Positions 27,142-37,322 are shown, counted from the first letter of the stretch. The stretch is 64,000 nt of DNA from Defluviitalea phaphyphila (GCF_001466305.1 NZ_JWID01000004.1:156099-220098); one strand, 5' to 3'. Numbers and translations: made by a program. The notes: generated by a model from the sequence alone, not told the origin.

Positions 27142-28452
27142 CTATTCTGCTAAAAGATTTATATCTTCGCCTTTTAAAATCTTTTTCATATTTCTCATAG
27201 AACACATTCTTCCACACATAGTACAAGAATCTTCATGTTCTGGAGTGGATTCTTCCCTATATTTTATAGCTTTTTCTGGATCAATGGCTAATTCAAACAT
27301 TTTATTCCAATCAAGTTCTGCTCTAGCTTTGCTCATTTCATTATCCCAATTTCTTGCTCCTTTTATTCCCTTTGCAATATCTGCTGCATGGGCTGCTATT
27401 TTTGTAGCTATAATTCCTTCTTTCATATCTTCTAAAATTGGAAGTCTAAGATGTTCTGCTGGAGTTACATAACAAAGAAAATCTGCTCCGCTTGAAGCTG
27501 CTATTGCTCCTCCTATGGCACTGGTAATATGATCATATCCTGGAGCTATATCTGTTACTATAGGACCTAAAACATAAAAAGGTGCTCCGTGACATAATCT
27601 TTTTTCTAGCATCATATTTCCTTCTATTTCATTAATAGCCATATGTCCTGGACCTTCTATCATAACTTGAACATTTTCTTCCCATGCTCTTTTAGTTAAT
27701 TCTCCTAATACTATTAATTCTTCTATTTGAGAAGCATCTGTTGAATCATGAATACTTCCTGGCCTTAGAGCATCTCCTAAACTTAAAGTAACATCATATT
27801 TTTTACAAATTTCGAGAAGTCTATCGAAATATTCATAAAATGGATTTTCTTTATTATTAAGTTCCATCCATGCAAACATTAAGGAGCCACCTCTAGATAC
27901 TATATGGGTAAGTCTCCTATTATTTTTTAATTTTTTAGCAGTCTCTTTATTTATTCCTGCATGGATAGTCATAAAGTCTACTCCATCCATGGCATGCTTT
28001 TCTACTACATCAAAAAATTCTTCTGCTGTTATATCTTTTAAATCTTTATCATAAAATCCTACTGCATCATATATAGGTACTGTTCCTATCATAGCTTTTG
28101 AAAATCCTATAAGCTTTTGGCGAAATTCTCTAGTTTTCCCATAAGAACTTAAATCCATAATAGATTCTGCTTTTAATTTAAGTGCATATTTTGCTTTTTT
28201 GATTTCTAAATCTATATTACAGCAATCTTTAGATATTCCTAAATTAACATTTATTTTCGTTCTTAATCCTTCTCCTACACCTTCTGGTTCTAAAGATGTA
28301 TGATTTTTATTAGCAGGGATAACTACTTTACCTTTAGCAACTAATTCTCTTAACTTATCTACATCTATTTGTTCTTTTTGTGATACTATCTCCATTTCTT
28401 TAGTAATAATTCCTTTTTTGGCTGCATCCATTTGAGTTGTATAATTAAGCAT
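27142..28452 (-). CDS. thiC: Phosphomethylpyrimidine synthase (HMP-P synthase)
   Basis: ThiC is a radical-SAM enzyme that rearranges aminoimidazole ribotide to HMP-phosphate. This is the short form (436 residues) without the N-terminal domain of E. coli ThiC. The cluster ligands are at the C-terminus, CTMCGRMC (CX2CX3C), one residue tighter than the CX2CX4C of the E. coli protein. I believe that spacing is common in the short clade. Other conserved blocks are [25 protein letters not shown] and [10 protein letters not shown]. Last gene of the TPP-controlled operon; its start overlaps thiDE by 8 nt. Confidence 0.96.
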   Translation of the reverse strand: MLNYTTQMDAAKKGIITKEMEIVSQKEQIDVDKLRELVAKGKVVIPANKNHTSLEPEGVGEGLRTKINVNLGISKDCCNIDLEIKKAKYALKLKAESIMDLSSYGKTREFRQKLIGFSKAMIGTVPIYDAVGFYDKDLKDITAEEFFDVVEKHAMDGVDFMTIHAGINKETAKKLKNNRRLTHIVSRGGSLMFAWMELNNKENPFYEYFDRLLEICKKYDVTLSLGDALRPGSIHDSTDASQIEELIVLGELTKRAWEENVQVMIEGPGHMAINEIEGNMMLEKRLCHGAPFYVLGPIVTDIAPGYDHITSAIGGAIAASSGADFLCYVTPAEHLRLPILEDMKEGIIATKIAAHAADIAKGIKGARNWDNEMSKARAELDWNKMFELAIDPEKAIKYREESTPEHEDSCTMCGRMCSMRNMKKILKGEDINLLAE

Positions 28453-29527
28453 TTATATTCTCCCTTTCAATTTTATTTTCTTTAATAATGTTTCTGAGCC
28501 TTTTAATTTTTTCTTGTATATCACAAGCTCCTACAATTTCTGAAACTAAAGCTATACATCTAGCCCCATTTTTTACTACAGAAGATATATTATTTTCTTT
28601 TATTCCTCCTATAGCTACATGGGGAATATCTATATTTTTTACTGCATACTGAAGATATGTAAGTCCTACTGGATCACATACATCCTTTTTAGTAAAAGTT
28701 TTAAAGATTGGACCTACTCCTATATAATCTGCCCCTCTATCTACAGCATCTCTAGCTTGCTTTGGAGAGTGAGTAGATAAGCCTATTACCATTTTTTCTC
28801 CTACTAATTTTCTAGCTTCTTCTATAGGAAGATCATCTTGCCCTATATGAATCCCATCAGCCTCTACTGCTAAAGCTATATCTATATCATCATTAACTAT
28901 AAAAGTCACTCCTGCTTCCTTAGTTAATTTTCTTATTATCTTACATTCTTTATATTTTTGTAATTTATTTTTATTTTTTTCTCTATATTGAATAACTTTA
29001 ATATCTGCTTTAATCATTTCTTTTACAACAGTAATATTATCTCTTCCATTTGAATATTCTTCTGCTGTAATACAATATATATCTGTATCTATTAACTTTT
29101 TCTTTTTTATATTTTTTAACTTATTATTATATATTTTCTCTAAATTATAAGATTCATATCTAAATCCTTCATAAAATTTTGATATTTCATATTCTCCTAT
29201 TATTTTTAAACTTTCTTCTATTACTCTTAATCCTTCTTGAACTCTTTTAAAATTACTTGTAATTAATTGGTTTAAATTTTTTTTATTATCAAGATCACTT
29301 TTTTTAGAAATTTCTAGTCCTAAATCATTTATTGAATCCCTATAATCAATAATTTTATCCATATTACTTATAATTTTTCTGACTTTATGTCTAATATTTT
29401 TAAGTTTTTCTGTTAAATTATAATCTTCATAATAAAATCGTGATAAATCTTCTAAAACCCTAAACCCTTCTGATACCCGATTTATATTAGCATCTATAAT
29501 ACGATATATTTTATCCAAAATTTTCAT
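28445..29527 (-). CDS. thiE: ThiD2-ThiE fusion: HMP-P kinase-like domain plus thiamine-phosphate synthase
   Basis: The 360-residue protein has two domains. Residues 1-135 ([20 protein letters not shown], and [14 protein letters not shown]) match the domain fused to ThiE in cyanobacteria, described as ThiD2, an alternative HMP-P kinase. Residues 148-350 are thiamine-phosphate synthase: [49 protein letters not shown] and VAIGGI. The product would phosphorylate HMP-P and couple it to thiazole phosphate. No separate thiD is in the operon, which fits. ATG 29527 overlaps thiF by 17 nt; a TTG three codons later has better ribosome-site spacing. The N-terminal assignment is from recalled similarity. 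Confidence 0.88.
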   Translation of the reverse strand: MKILDKIYRIIDANINRVSEGFRVLEDLSRFYYEDYNLTEKLKNIRHKVRKIISNMDKIIDYRDSINDLGLEISKKSDLDNKKNLNQLITSNFKRVQEGLRVIEESLKIIGEYEISKFYEGFRYESYNLEKIYNNKLKNIKKKKLIDTDIYCITAEEYSNGRDNITVVKEMIKADIKVIQYREKNKNKLQKYKECKIIRKLTKEAGVTFIVNDDIDIALAVEADGIHIGQDDLPIEEARKLVGEKMVIGLSTHSPKQARDAVDRGADYIGVGPIFKTFTKKDVCDPVGLTYLQYAVKNIDIPHVAIGGIKENNISSVVKNGARCIALVSEIVGACDIQEKIKRLRNIIKENKIERENINA

Positions 29528-30134
29528 CCTTTCTAAGGATATATTCTAAAATAATATCAGCTTGTTTTGCTGCTGTAATGTTTACCCTGGGAGATATAGG
29601 AGGAGTTTTTTCTCCTACTTCTGTTATTAAATCTCCTACTATATAAAAGTTATCTTTAATTTTATGAACTTTTATTTCATCGCTATTCCCCCATCCTCCT
29701 AAACCAGAAGCTGAAACTATTAACTTTTTAGAATTTATATAAGTTTCTACAATCATTTTTTTATAAATTGCTTTATCAAAGGCTTCTACTACTACATCAC
29801 AATCATTAAATATTAAATCCATATTATCTTTATTTAGTTTAATCTGACTATCTTCTATATTAACATCCGGATTAATTTGCATTAAATTTTCTTTTAATGC
29901 CTTTACTTTTGGTAGTCCTACTTGGTTATAATAAAAAAACTGTCTATTTAGATTAGAATAATCTATAATATCAAAATCAACTATTTTAAAATTCTTAAAA
30001 CCACTTCTAACTAAATTAAAAGCACAATTAGAGCCTAAACCTCCTGCTCCTGCAATACCTATTTTAACTTTTTGTATTTTTTTTAATCTTTTTTCTCCAA
30101 TAGTATTCATAAGTGATTTTTCAAAATAATTCAT
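29511..30134 (-). CDS. thiF: Sulfur carrier protein ThiS adenylyltransferase
   Basis: The 207-residue protein is the short ThiF form. It has the nucleotide-binding loop IGIAGAGGLGSN at residues 26-37, the acidic strand FKIVDFDIIDYSNLNRQF, and a conserved Gln/Lys region NQVGLPKVKA. It activates the C-terminal glycine of ThiS with ATP so that sulfur can be loaded. Zinc Cys pairs of the larger ThiF/MoeB are absent, as expected for the short type. It overlaps thiDE and follows thiH by 11 nt. Confidence 0.92.
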   Translation of the reverse strand: MNYFEKSLMNTIGEKRLKKIQKVKIGIAGAGGLGSNCAFNLVRSGFKNFKIVDFDIIDYSNLNRQFFYYNQVGLPKVKALKENLMQINPDVNIEDSQIKLNKDNMDLIFNDCDVVVEAFDKAIYKKMIVETYINSKKLIVSASGLGGWGNSDEIKVHKIKDNFYIVGDLITEVGEKTPPISPRVNITAAKQADIILEYILRKDENFG

Positions 30135-30145
30135 AAATCACCTCT

Positions 30146-31252
30146 TTAAATAGCATGCCAATCTTTAAAAACTGGTTGGTATCCTCTTTTATAAATAGCA
30201 TTTTTCATCTGATTTACATCTCTCTTATCAGATGTTTCAAATTGCCCAGTATAATTATCTTTATTAGAATGTCCTCCTACAGATGTAATAGAACCGGCGG
30301 ACATTTTAGTTACTCCAAGGGGAATAATATTATCTCTAAATTTAGAATTCTCTCTAGTAGAAATAGTAATTCCAATTCTAGGCATAAAAAGTCTTATAGC
30401 TACCATAAATTGAACCATATCTCTATTATTTACTATAGCTCCTGGTTTAAAACTACCTACATGTGGTCTAATTCTAGGAAGAGATATACTAACTTCTGTA
30501 TCCAAATATAAATTTTGAAGATAAAAAGCATGAAGGCCTGTAAAAAAAGCATCTCTTCTCCATTCTTTATCCAGCCCTAAAAGTGCTCCAATATTTACTG
30601 CTCTAATATTTGCTCTGCAAGCTCTTTCAGGAGCTTCTAAACGATATCTATAATTTTTTTTAGGTCCTTTTACATGCAATTTATCATATAATTCTTCATT
30701 ATAAGTTTCTTGATAAATAGTTAATAAATCTACTCCTGCTTTTACAAGTATTTCATATTCTTCTTGTTCCATAGCATAAACTTCTATTGCAATAGAAGGA
30801 AAATATTTTTTAAGAATTCTAGTACATTCTTTAATGTATTCTACCGTTGCAATCTTTCTAGCATCCCCTGTAAGAATAATGATATGCTTAAGTCCCGTAC
30901 TTGTTATAGCTTTAGCTTCAGCTTCCACTTCCTCTAAACTTAACTGTTTTCTTTTTATTTTATTAGAACAATTAAATCCACAATAAACACATTGATTAGT
31001 ACAATAATTTGAAAGATATAAAGGAGTGTAAAGTAATATAGTTTTACCAAAATGTTGTATAGTAAGTTTATGAGCCTTTTGTGCCATTTCTTCTAAATAA
31101 TTAGAGGCTTTTGGAGATAATAAAACTAAAAAATCTTCTATATTTAATTTTGATTTATTAATACTTTTTATAATTTGATTATCTGTAACACTACTAAAAA
31201 ATTTATTAAAATTAAAATTTTTATATTTTAAATATTCATCATAAAAACTCAT
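30146..31252 (-). CDS. thiH: 2-iminoacetate synthase (tyrosine lyase)
   Basis: The 368-residue radical-SAM enzyme has the CX3CX2C cluster motif in [14 protein letters not shown] near residue 82. It also has [28 protein letters not shown] and the C-terminal GGHSNKD segment. It cleaves tyrosine to dehydroglycine for the thiazole ring, the anaerobic route, and works with ThiG and ThiS. This oxygen-sensitive pathway supports an anaerobic host. It lies between thiG and thiF with short gaps. Confidence 0.95.
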   Translation of the reverse strand: MSFYDEYLKYKNFNFNKFFSSVTDNQIIKSINKSKLNIEDFLVLLSPKASNYLEEMAQKAHKLTIQHFGKTILLYTPLYLSNYCTNQCVYCGFNCSNKIKRKQLSLEEVEAEAKAITSTGLKHIIILTGDARKIATVEYIKECTRILKKYFPSIAIEVYAMEQEEYEILVKAGVDLLTIYQETYNEELYDKLHVKGPKKNYRYRLEAPERACRANIRAVNIGALLGLDKEWRRDAFFTGLHAFYLQNLYLDTEVSISLPRIRPHVGSFKPGAIVNNRDMVQFMVAIRLFMPRIGITISTRENSKFRDNIIPLGVTKMSAGSITSVGGHSNKDNYTGQFETSDKRDVNQMKNAIYKRGYQPVFKDWHAI

Positions 31253-31268
31253 ATCAATCCCTTCTTTA

Positions 31269-32051
31269 TCAACAATTTTCTATTGAATCTAAAAATCCTG
31301 TTAATGGAGATGATGCATTAGCATATTTTGAAACAGATCCTAATCCTGCAAGATATGCCTTTCTTCCTGCTTTTACACTGTGGGAGAAGGCTTCTGCCAT
31401 AAGAACAGGGTCTTCTGCACTAGCAATAGCAGTATTTAAAAGACAAGCTGCTGCTCCCATTTCCATAGCTTCACAGGCATCTGAAGGTTTTCCAATTCCT
31501 GCATCTACAATTACAGGTAAAGAAATTTCATCAATAAGAATTTGTATTAATTCTTTTGTTTTAAGTCCTCTATTTGTTCCTATAGGTGCTCCAAGGGGCA
31601 TAACTGCAGCTGCTCCAGCATCTACTAAACTCTTTGCTACCATAAGGTCTGGACTTATATAAGGTAGTACCACAAATCCTTCTTTAGCTAATATTTCAGT
31701 AGCTTTTATAGTTTCATATCCATCAGGTAGCAAATATTTATTATCTGAAATCACTTCTATTTTAATCCAATTCCCACAACCGGCCGCTCTAGCAAGCCTC
31801 GCAATTCTAACTGCTTCATTAGCATTTCTAGCTCCTGATGTATTAGGAAGCAACCTAACATTTTTTGGTATATAATTTAAAACATTTTCAGATTTATCTT
31901 CAAAATCCATTCGTCTTAAAGCAACGGTTATAACTTGAGCTCCACTTTTTTCTATGATTTTAGGAATCATTTTATCATCAGAATATTTCCCTGTTCCAAT
32001 AAATAAACGACTTTCTAAGACCACATCTCCTATTACTAATTTATCTTCCAT
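31269..32051 (-). CDS. thiG: Thiazole synthase
   Basis: The 260-residue TIM-barrel enzyme has [14 protein letters not shown] at residues 16-29, [30 protein letters not shown] and the Schiff-base Lys in WIKIEVISD near 98. [14 protein letters not shown] and [19 protein letters not shown] bind phosphate. It condenses DXP, dehydroglycine and ThiS thiocarboxylate into the thiazole phosphate. It starts 1 nt after the thiS stop. Confidence 0.97.
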   Translation of the reverse strand: MEDKLVIGDVVLESRLFIGTGKYSDDKMIPKIIEKSGAQVITVALRRMDFEDKSENVLNYIPKNVRLLPNTSGARNANEAVRIARLARAAGCGNWIKIEVISDNKYLLPDGYETIKATEILAKEGFVVLPYISPDLMVAKSLVDAGAAAVMPLGAPIGTNRGLKTKELIQILIDEISLPVIVDAGIGKPSDACEAMEMGAAACLLNTAIASAEDPVLMAEAFSHSVKAGRKAYLAGLGSVSKYANASSPLTGFLDSIENC

Positions 32052-32052
32052 T

Positions 32053-32253
32053 TTATCCTCCTCCTACAAATCTTAATACTTCTATGGAATCATTTTCTTT
32101 TAAAAAAGTATTACTCCATTCCTCTTTTTTAACGATATTTAAGTTATATTCAACTACAATAGTATCTGGATTTAAATTTTTAGATAAAATTAAATCCATA
32201 AGAGTAATATTTTCTTGAACATTTTCTTTTTTACCATTTAAGATAATTTTCAC
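32053..32253 (-). CDS. thiS: Sulfur carrier protein ThiS
   Basis: The 66-residue ubiquitin-like protein ends in VGGG, so the C-terminal Gly-Gly can be adenylated by ThiF and thiocarboxylated. It carries sulfur to ThiG. GTG at 32253 is the start, behind AGGAGGTG. It is the first gene of the operon, about 60 nt after the riboswitch terminator. Confidence 0.95.
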   Translation of the reverse strand: MKIILNGKKENVQENITLMDLILSKNLNPDTIVVEYNLNIVKKEEWSNTFLKENDSIEVLRFVGGG

Positions 32254-32309
32254 TTATTCACCTCCTGTATTAAATTTTCTAAATGCTAAGAGTACCTTTA
32301 TACACATAT

Positions 32310-32334
32310 AAAAAAAGCTTGCCCGCAGGCAAGC
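32310..32334 (-). terminator. Riboswitch expression-platform terminator before thiS
   Basis: The GC-rich stem GCTTGCC/GGCAAGC (32317-32323 and 32328-32334) with a 4-nt loop is followed on the minus strand by seven U. Its place between the aptamer and thiS implies transcription attenuation when TPP is bound. Confidence 0.88.
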
Positions 32335-32392
32335 CTATATATTTACAATATATATAAAAATACATAAGTAATATATCTTATGAATTTCTATA

Positions 32393-32472
32393 TGCTTCCC
32401 TACGGTGGTACTAACCACATCAGGTTCAAGGGTTAGGATTTCTCCTTCTCAGCCAATGGCACCCCTAGCACT
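32393..32472 (-). ncRNA. TPP (THI-box) riboswitch
   Basis: The minus strand carries the conserved THI elements in order: GGGGTGC, GGCTGAGA, ACCCTTGAACCTGAT and GTAGGGAAG, with a variable P3 stem GTGGTTAGTACCAC. It precedes the thiS-thiG-thiH-thiF-thiDE-thiC operon and an intrinsic terminator, so TPP should switch the operon off. Confidence 0.97.
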
Positions 32473-32543
32473 TCAATTTATTAAATTTTTATTTATAAGT
32501 ATACTCCTGTAAAGAATATTTGTAAAGACAATTTTTTTATTAT

Positions 32544-33401
32544 TTAAATATTGTCACTATCATGAGAATCATCTAAACTTTTTAATAACATTAAAATACT
32601 TTGTCTTTTCATCTTAAATGACTGTGCTAAAATTGTTTGACTGGCCATTAAAAGCATATTATTCTTAGTATATTCCATCATAGTCTCTGCCATATCTGCA
32701 TCTGTTATCCTACTTTCTGCTGCTGTTAAATTTTCTTCGTAATTTTCTAAGTTACTCAAAGTATGTTCTAACCTATTTTGCATAGCTCCTAAATTTGCTC
32801 TTTGAGATGAGACTATACTAATAGCATTATCTAAACTTTCCATAGCTTTAGTAGCATTATCTATTGTAGAAATATCTAAATAATTAATTCCTATTCCAAC
32901 GGCAGTCATATCTCCAATTACTAATTCTACCATATCTCCAGCATTAGGACCTACTTGAAGATTTATCCCATTTCCTTTATCTTGTTTAGAACCATCTAAA
33001 ATAGGCTCTGTATTAAATTCTGCATTACTTGCAAATTGAGAAATACTTTCTTTTAAATATTGAAATTCTTCATTAAGTTTTGCCCGGTCTTCGTCAGTAT
33101 TAGTTCCATTAGCAGCTTGTACAGCTAACTCCCTCATTCTTTGTAATACAGAATGAATTTCATTCATTGTTCCTTCTGCTGTTTGTATAAGAGAAATACC
33201 ATCTAAAACATTCCTTTGAGCTTGTCTTAATCCTCTAATTTGAGCTTTCATTTTTTCAGAAATAGCAAATCCTGCTGGATCATCTGCTGCAGAATTAATT
33301 CTCTTTCCTGTAGATAAACGATATGCTAATACATTTTGTCTTCTCTGAATATAATTCATATTATTAATAATTCTAAGTTCTGATACAAAATTAATATACA
33401 T
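32544..33401 (-). CDS. Flagellin (orphan, atypical termini)
   Basis: The 285-residue protein has the D1 core of flagellin (LSTGKRINSAADDPAGFAIS at residues 29-48, KAQIRGLRQAQRNVLDGISL, MRELAVQAANGTNT) and the C-terminal D0/D1 helix (NYEENLTAAESRITDADMAE, then TILAQSFKMKRQSILMLL). The middle domain is short. The N-terminus (MYINFVSELRIINNMNYIQ) differs from the usual RINHNI type. About ten acidic/polar residues (DDSHDSDNI) extend past the normal LL end, where the D0 helix lines the filament lumen. No other flagellar genes are nearby. A SigD-type promoter precedes it. It may be a minor filament subunit. Confidence 0.9.
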   Translation of the reverse strand: MYINFVSELRIINNMNYIQRRQNVLAYRLSTGKRINSAADDPAGFAISEKMKAQIRGLRQAQRNVLDGISLIQTAEGTMNEIHSVLQRMRELAVQAANGTNTDEDRAKLNEEFQYLKESISQFASNAEFNTEPILDGSKQDKGNGINLQVGPNAGDMVELVIGDMTAVGIGINYLDISTIDNATKAMESLDNAISIVSSQRANLGAMQNRLEHTLSNLENYEENLTAAESRITDADMAETMMEYTKNNMLLMASQTILAQSFKMKRQSILMLLKSLDDSHDSDNI

Positions 33402-33444
33402 AATTTCACCTATCTCATAAAAATATAAAGATCTTTACATACAT

Positions 33445-33471
33445 ATATCGGTTAAAATATAATAATTCTTA
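33445..33471 (-). promoter_or_regulatory. SigD (sigma-28) type promoter of the flagellin gene
   Basis: On the minus strand TAAG (33471-33468) and ACCGATAT (33452-33445) are separated by 15 nt. This matches the SigD pattern TAAA-N15-GCCGATAT with one mismatch in each element. It lies about 45 nt before the flagellin start. Confidence 0.8.
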
Positions 33472-33593
33472 AAATAATAAATAAATTTTTTATATTTTTC
33501 TTAATATTAATATCTTTTATAAATATAATATTGTTATAGCTTTGACAAATTTTTTAGTATGTATTAGAATTTTAAATTAAAAGGGGGATTAGT

Positions 33594-34334
33594 ATGCATT
33601 ATGAACATAGTTATACAATAAGAAGCAGTGAAATCGATAGTAATTATAGATTAAAACCATATCATATAGGATCTTTTTTTCAGGATACTATAGCCTGTGC
33701 TTTTGATAAGCAAAAAATCGCAGCCTATCATCTTAAAGAAGAAAATAAAACTTGGATGCTTGTTAATCTAAAAATAGATTTTTTAACCATCATGCCTTTT
33801 TGGAGAAATAACGTTCATGTATGCATATGGACTAGAGATATTAAAGGATTAAAACTTTTCATTGATTTTGAAGTAAAAAATGATGACGGAAAACTTATAT
33901 CTAGAGGAACAAGTTGCTGGATTATAATGGATATAATTTCAAAAAGACCTGTCCCTATATCACAATACATTGACAAAAATGAATGTAAATATAAAGAAGC
34001 AATCCCTAATTTTAAGTTTACAAAAATTATGCCTATGGAAGGAAAAGAATATAAGCTTTCCCAAGTAATAAGAAGCTATGACTTAGATTTTAACCAACAC
34101 GTTAATAATGTTCGTTATCTAGCAGGAGCTATTGAAACAATCCCTTTAGAATATCGTAAAAAACATTGGATTAAATCTGTAGAAATTATGTTTATGAAAG
34201 AAATTTTTTATAAAGATTTAATACATTCTTATGCTATCTTAAATGAAAATCAAAATATTTTTTATCATAATCTTATAAGAGATAATGATAATGCAGAAAT
34301 ATCTAGAATATTAACACAATGGGAAAAATATTAA
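33594..34334 (+). CDS. Acyl-ACP thioesterase (FatA/FatB-like)
   Basis: The 246-residue protein has two tandem hotdog halves. The first has YTIRSSEIDSNYRLKPYHIGSFFQD and LVNLKIDFLTIMPFWRN; the second has the active-site segment YDLDFNQHVNNVRYLAGA near residue 162, with catalytic Asn and His as in bacterial acyl-ACP thioesterases. It releases fatty acids from acyl carrier protein in the cytosol. AAAGGGGG precedes the ATG. It is monocistronic and ends in a very strong terminator. Confidence 0.9.
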   Translation: MHYEHSYTIRSSEIDSNYRLKPYHIGSFFQDTIACAFDKQKIAAYHLKEENKTWMLVNLKIDFLTIMPFWRNNVHVCIWTRDIKGLKLFIDFEVKNDDGKLISRGTSCWIIMDIISKRPVPISQYIDKNECKYKEAIPNFKFTKIMPMEGKEYKLSQVIRSYDLDFNQHVNNVRYLAGAIETIPLEYRKKHWIKSVEIMFMKEIFYKDLIHSYAILNENQNIFYHNLIRDNDNAEISRILTQWEKY

Positions 34335-34381
34335 AAAAGCCCATATAAATAGACAAATTGTCTATTTATATGGGCTTTTTT
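34333..34381. terminator. Very strong bidirectional terminator
   Basis: Perfect 22-bp arms (34333-34354 and 34360-34381) with a 5-nt loop and A/T tails lie between the convergent acyl-ACP thioesterase and TetR-operon genes. Confidence 0.92.
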
Positions 34382-34387
34382 AGCAAG

Positions 34388-34978
34388 TTATTCTTTTAAT
34401 AATTTTTTTATATACTCATAAAGAAAAGGTTTATATTCTTCAATGGGAACAGGCTTATTATATAATATAGAAGTATAACAAGTAGAACTAATCATTTCAA
34501 CTATAGTAAAAAAGGTTATTTCTGGATTTTTTAAATTAATTCCTGACTCTTTAGCTTTATTAATAAACATATTTAATATCGATGAGTAGGTTTCTTCTAA
34601 AGAAGTAGAAATTGTTTTTTCATATAATCCAATAGATAAATTTTTATAAATAAATTTTAACAACATTGGATTTTCTACTAGATAATCTATTATAACATCT
34701 ACAATAAATATAAATTGATCTATAAAATTATCAAATTCTTGATTACGACTAAGATTTATAGCATCTTCAAAAATTTTATAAGCCTGTTCAGCCACTATTT
34801 TTTCCTTTAAATCATACTTATCTTTAAAATAAAGATAAAATGTTCCTTTAGCAACCTTTGCTTTTTTTACAATTTCATCTACTGTGGTTTTATTGATTCC
34901 TTTAATGAGAAATAACTCAAGGGCTGTCTCAAATAATCTTTGTTTTTTTATTTTTTTCTTTTCCTCTGTTTTTCCCAT
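34388..34978 (-). CDS. TetR-family regulator of the export operon
   Basis: The 196-residue protein has the TetR N-terminal HTH (ALELFLIKGINKTTVDEIVK, AKVAKGTFYLYFKDKYDLKEK at residues 17-60) and an all-helical ligand domain. It is the last gene of the TolC/HlyD/ABC-2 operon. The paired palindromes TGACTNNNAGTCA at the operon promoter are good candidates for its binding sites, giving autorepression relieved by an exported compound. The start is ATG 34978 behind GGATTTGAGG. Confidence 0.92.
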   Translation of the reverse strand: MGKTEEKKKIKKQRLFETALELFLIKGINKTTVDEIVKKAKVAKGTFYLYFKDKYDLKEKIVAEQAYKIFEDAINLSRNQEFDNFIDQFIFIVDVIIDYLVENPMLLKFIYKNLSIGLYEKTISTSLEETYSSILNMFINKAKESGINLKNPEITFFTIVEMISSTCYTSILYNKPVPIEEYKPFLYEYIKKLLKE

Positions 34979-34992
34979 GACCTCAAATCCTT

Positions 34993-36183
34993 TTAATTAG
35001 AAACTACATTAGAATTACTTTTATAATTTATATTAACATTTTTAATATCATTCTGTAAAGTAAATCTATAACTAAAAAATTTAACTCCTACAATTATATA
35101 AAATATTGAATATATTACTAATCCTATAATATTTATCCATATAGTTTCAAAAGGTACTCCTTTAAAAAGAACCTCATCTAAAGGTCTTGCAAAATTTACA
35201 AGAGGCCATATAACTTTTACTATATTTGCTAATAAAGTAGGCATTTGATCTATAGGCCATACATATCCACAGGTTACGAAAGTAGGTAGGGATAACATAT
35301 AAGAAAATTGAGAAAACTTAATTTTATCTTTAAAAATTCCACAAAATATAAGAGCTGGTCCTGTAATAGCAAAAGCAAATAATATAAATAATAATAAAGC
35401 TATTCCTACATTTCCTCTTATCTCAACATTATATACATTATCTATAAAAAATATAGATATAAAACAGGAAGTAATGCAAAATATACAGCAAGCAATTAAT
35501 TTAGCTATTACTCTTCTAAATGTATGTTCTTGTGCCACACTTTCTCCATCTCTAAGAAGAAGGGTTGCCATAGCTGACAACATCATTTGTTGAAAAAATA
35601 CAGCTATAAATCCTATCATTAAATAATTCATATATGTCATCTTAGGGTCATACAAAAGTCTATCATTAAAATTAAAAGTTAATGCCATATTAGTAGCATC
35701 GGAAAGATTAAGTCCTCCCTTAGCACCTATTATCTTTATTCCTACTCCTGCTGATATGGTTTGTATAATAGAAGCTGCACCTGCATAAATATTATTCCCT
35801 ATAATTATATTAGATTCGTCAATTAAAATAACTACCTTTGCTTCTTTTTGCATATTTATATTTTTATATAAATTAGGAGGAATATATATCCCTCCATATA
35901 TTTCTCCATTATCTAAAAGAGTTTTTAACTCTTCTCTATTAGTTGCATAATGAGTAATATTAAATCTTTCATTATCATTAAAATACTGAATAATATTCCT
36001 GCTAAGAGAAGATTTATCTTCGTCTAATACTCCTATGGGAATTTCATTTACATAATTGTGATAATACGTTCCACCAAACCATACGGTAAGGGCAAATGGT
36101 GCAACAAAAAGAAGAAATAATACTCCCTTCCTATTTAAAATAAATTTTATTTCTTTTTTTATATAATCAAATAATAGTTTCAT
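34993..36183 (-). CDS. ABC-2 type export permease, second subunit
   Basis: The 396-residue protein has one N-terminal membrane helix (about residues 18-36), an extracytoplasmic domain of about 135 residues (PIGVLDEDKSSLSRNIIQYF, GGIYIPPNLYKN) and five to six C-terminal helices. This is the ABC2_membrane_3/YbhR-like layout. Its start overlaps the other permease gene by 17 nt, so the two probably pair. The ATP-binding partner is not encoded in this operon. The extracytoplasmic domain would contact the HlyD-like protein. Substrate unknown. Confidence 0.87.
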   Translation of the reverse strand: MKLLFDYIKKEIKFILNRKGVLFLLFVAPFALTVWFGGTYYHNYVNEIPIGVLDEDKSSLSRNIIQYFNDNERFNITHYATNREELKTLLDNGEIYGGIYIPPNLYKNINMQKEAKVVILIDESNIIIGNNIYAGAASIIQTISAGVGIKIIGAKGGLNLSDATNMALTFNFNDRLLYDPKMTYMNYLMIGFIAVFFQQMMLSAMATLLLRDGESVAQEHTFRRVIAKLIACCIFCITSCFISIFFIDNVYNVEIRGNVGIALLLFILFAFAITGPALIFCGIFKDKIKFSQFSYMLSLPTFVTCGYVWPIDQMPTLLANIVKVIWPLVNFARPLDEVLFKGVPFETIWINIIGLVIYSIFYIIVGVKFFSYRFTLQNDIKNVNINYKSNSNVVSN

Positions 36184-37306
36184 TTTTATCTTTCCTCCTG
36201 AAAGAAGCCTTCAACATTATACCTAATACACTTAATCCATACATTATTAATGAAAATATAAATAAAAATGCTATATCTCCCATTAGATTGTTAAGAGTTC
36301 CTTTTAAAAATAGATTTCTTATATTATCTGCAAAATGATAAAAAGGAATAAACCATGCTAAAAAAGAATAACTCTTAGACATAGAAAGTACTGGCCATGT
36401 ATATCCTGCCATAATCGTATTGGGAATAATAAGCACTCCTACAACTACAATTGCTATAACTCTATTTTCTATTAAAGTAGAAACTAATATAGCTAGAGAA
36501 CTAACAGCTAAGGCTAAAAATAAACTTAATATGAAGGCTTCTAAAAAAGATCCTTTAAAAGGTATCTTTATGATGTAAATTTGTAAAAATATCGCTAACA
36601 TTAAACTTATTGTTCCTAATAAAGCATAAAAAACTATCTTCCCTAGTAAATAACCACTGACATATTTTATGTTATTTTTATCTTCATATATTATGCTAAG
36701 AACTGCTGTAAGTGCAATCCCAATTTGACAGATTGCCATACCCAGCCCTGGAGTAAGGAAATTATTAAAACTTTTTGTAGGATTATATAAAATTCTACTA
36801 GAAAAACTTATGGGCATAGCTACATTATAGCTTTGATTTTCAGTCATATTAAGCCTACTTTGTATTTGTTTCATTTCCGCTCCAGTTTTTATAGTCAATA
36901 ATATTTCGCTAGCTATAGTTTTAGCTGTACTAGCTATTGACATATGACTTCCATCATATAAAAGTAATATGGTAGGAGATTTTAAAGTAACTACATCTGA
37001 ACTAAATTTTTTGGGAATAATCATACCAGCCCTAACTTTACTCTTATGTATCCATTCTTCTAATTCTTCTTCATTTTGAGCATAAATTATATTAAATGTT
37101 TCATTATCTGAAAAATATTTTATAATTTGTCTACTTAATTCTGAATTGTCTTTATCCAATACTGCCATAGGAATATTAGTAATAACATCTTTAGATAATT
37201 CCCACCCTATAAGTAAGTTTACAACTAATGGAATTATCATTATTATAAAAATAATCATTTTATCATTTTTTAATTTTACATATTCTTCTAAGAAGCTTTT
37301 TATCAT
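36167..37306 (-). CDS. ABC-2 type export permease, first subunit
   Basis: The 379-residue protein has the same layout as its downstream partner. One N-terminal helix (FIIMIIPLVVNLLIGWEL) is followed by a loop domain beginning PMAVLDKDNSELSRQIIKYF and then five to six C-terminal helices. The two permeases share recognisable sequence (VLDxDxSxLSRxIIxYF) and arose by duplication. GTTGTGAG upstream of ATG 37306 is a weak ribosome site. It lies 16 nt after the HlyD-like gene and is a membrane subunit of the tripartite-like exporter. Confidence 0.87.
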   Translation of the reverse strand: MIKSFLEEYVKLKNDKMIIFIIMIIPLVVNLLIGWELSKDVITNIPMAVLDKDNSELSRQIIKYFSDNETFNIIYAQNEEELEEWIHKSKVRAGMIIPKKFSSDVVTLKSPTILLLYDGSHMSIASTAKTIASEILLTIKTGAEMKQIQSRLNMTENQSYNVAMPISFSSRILYNPTKSFNNFLTPGLGMAICQIGIALTAVLSIIYEDKNNIKYVSGYLLGKIVFYALLGTISLMLAIFLQIYIIKIPFKGSFLEAFILSLFLALAVSSLAILVSTLIENRVIAIVVVGVLIIPNTIMAGYTWPVLSMSKSYSFLAWFIPFYHFADNIRNLFLKGTLNNLMGDIAFLFIFSLIMYGLSVLGIMLKASFRRKDKNETII

Positions 37307-37322
37307 TTTCTCACAACCTATC

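Noticed and set aside
30155-30511. 118-codon plus-strand frame opposite thiH
   Set aside because: It is fully antisense to a well-conserved enzyme, Ser/Asn-rich, and has no ribosome site.
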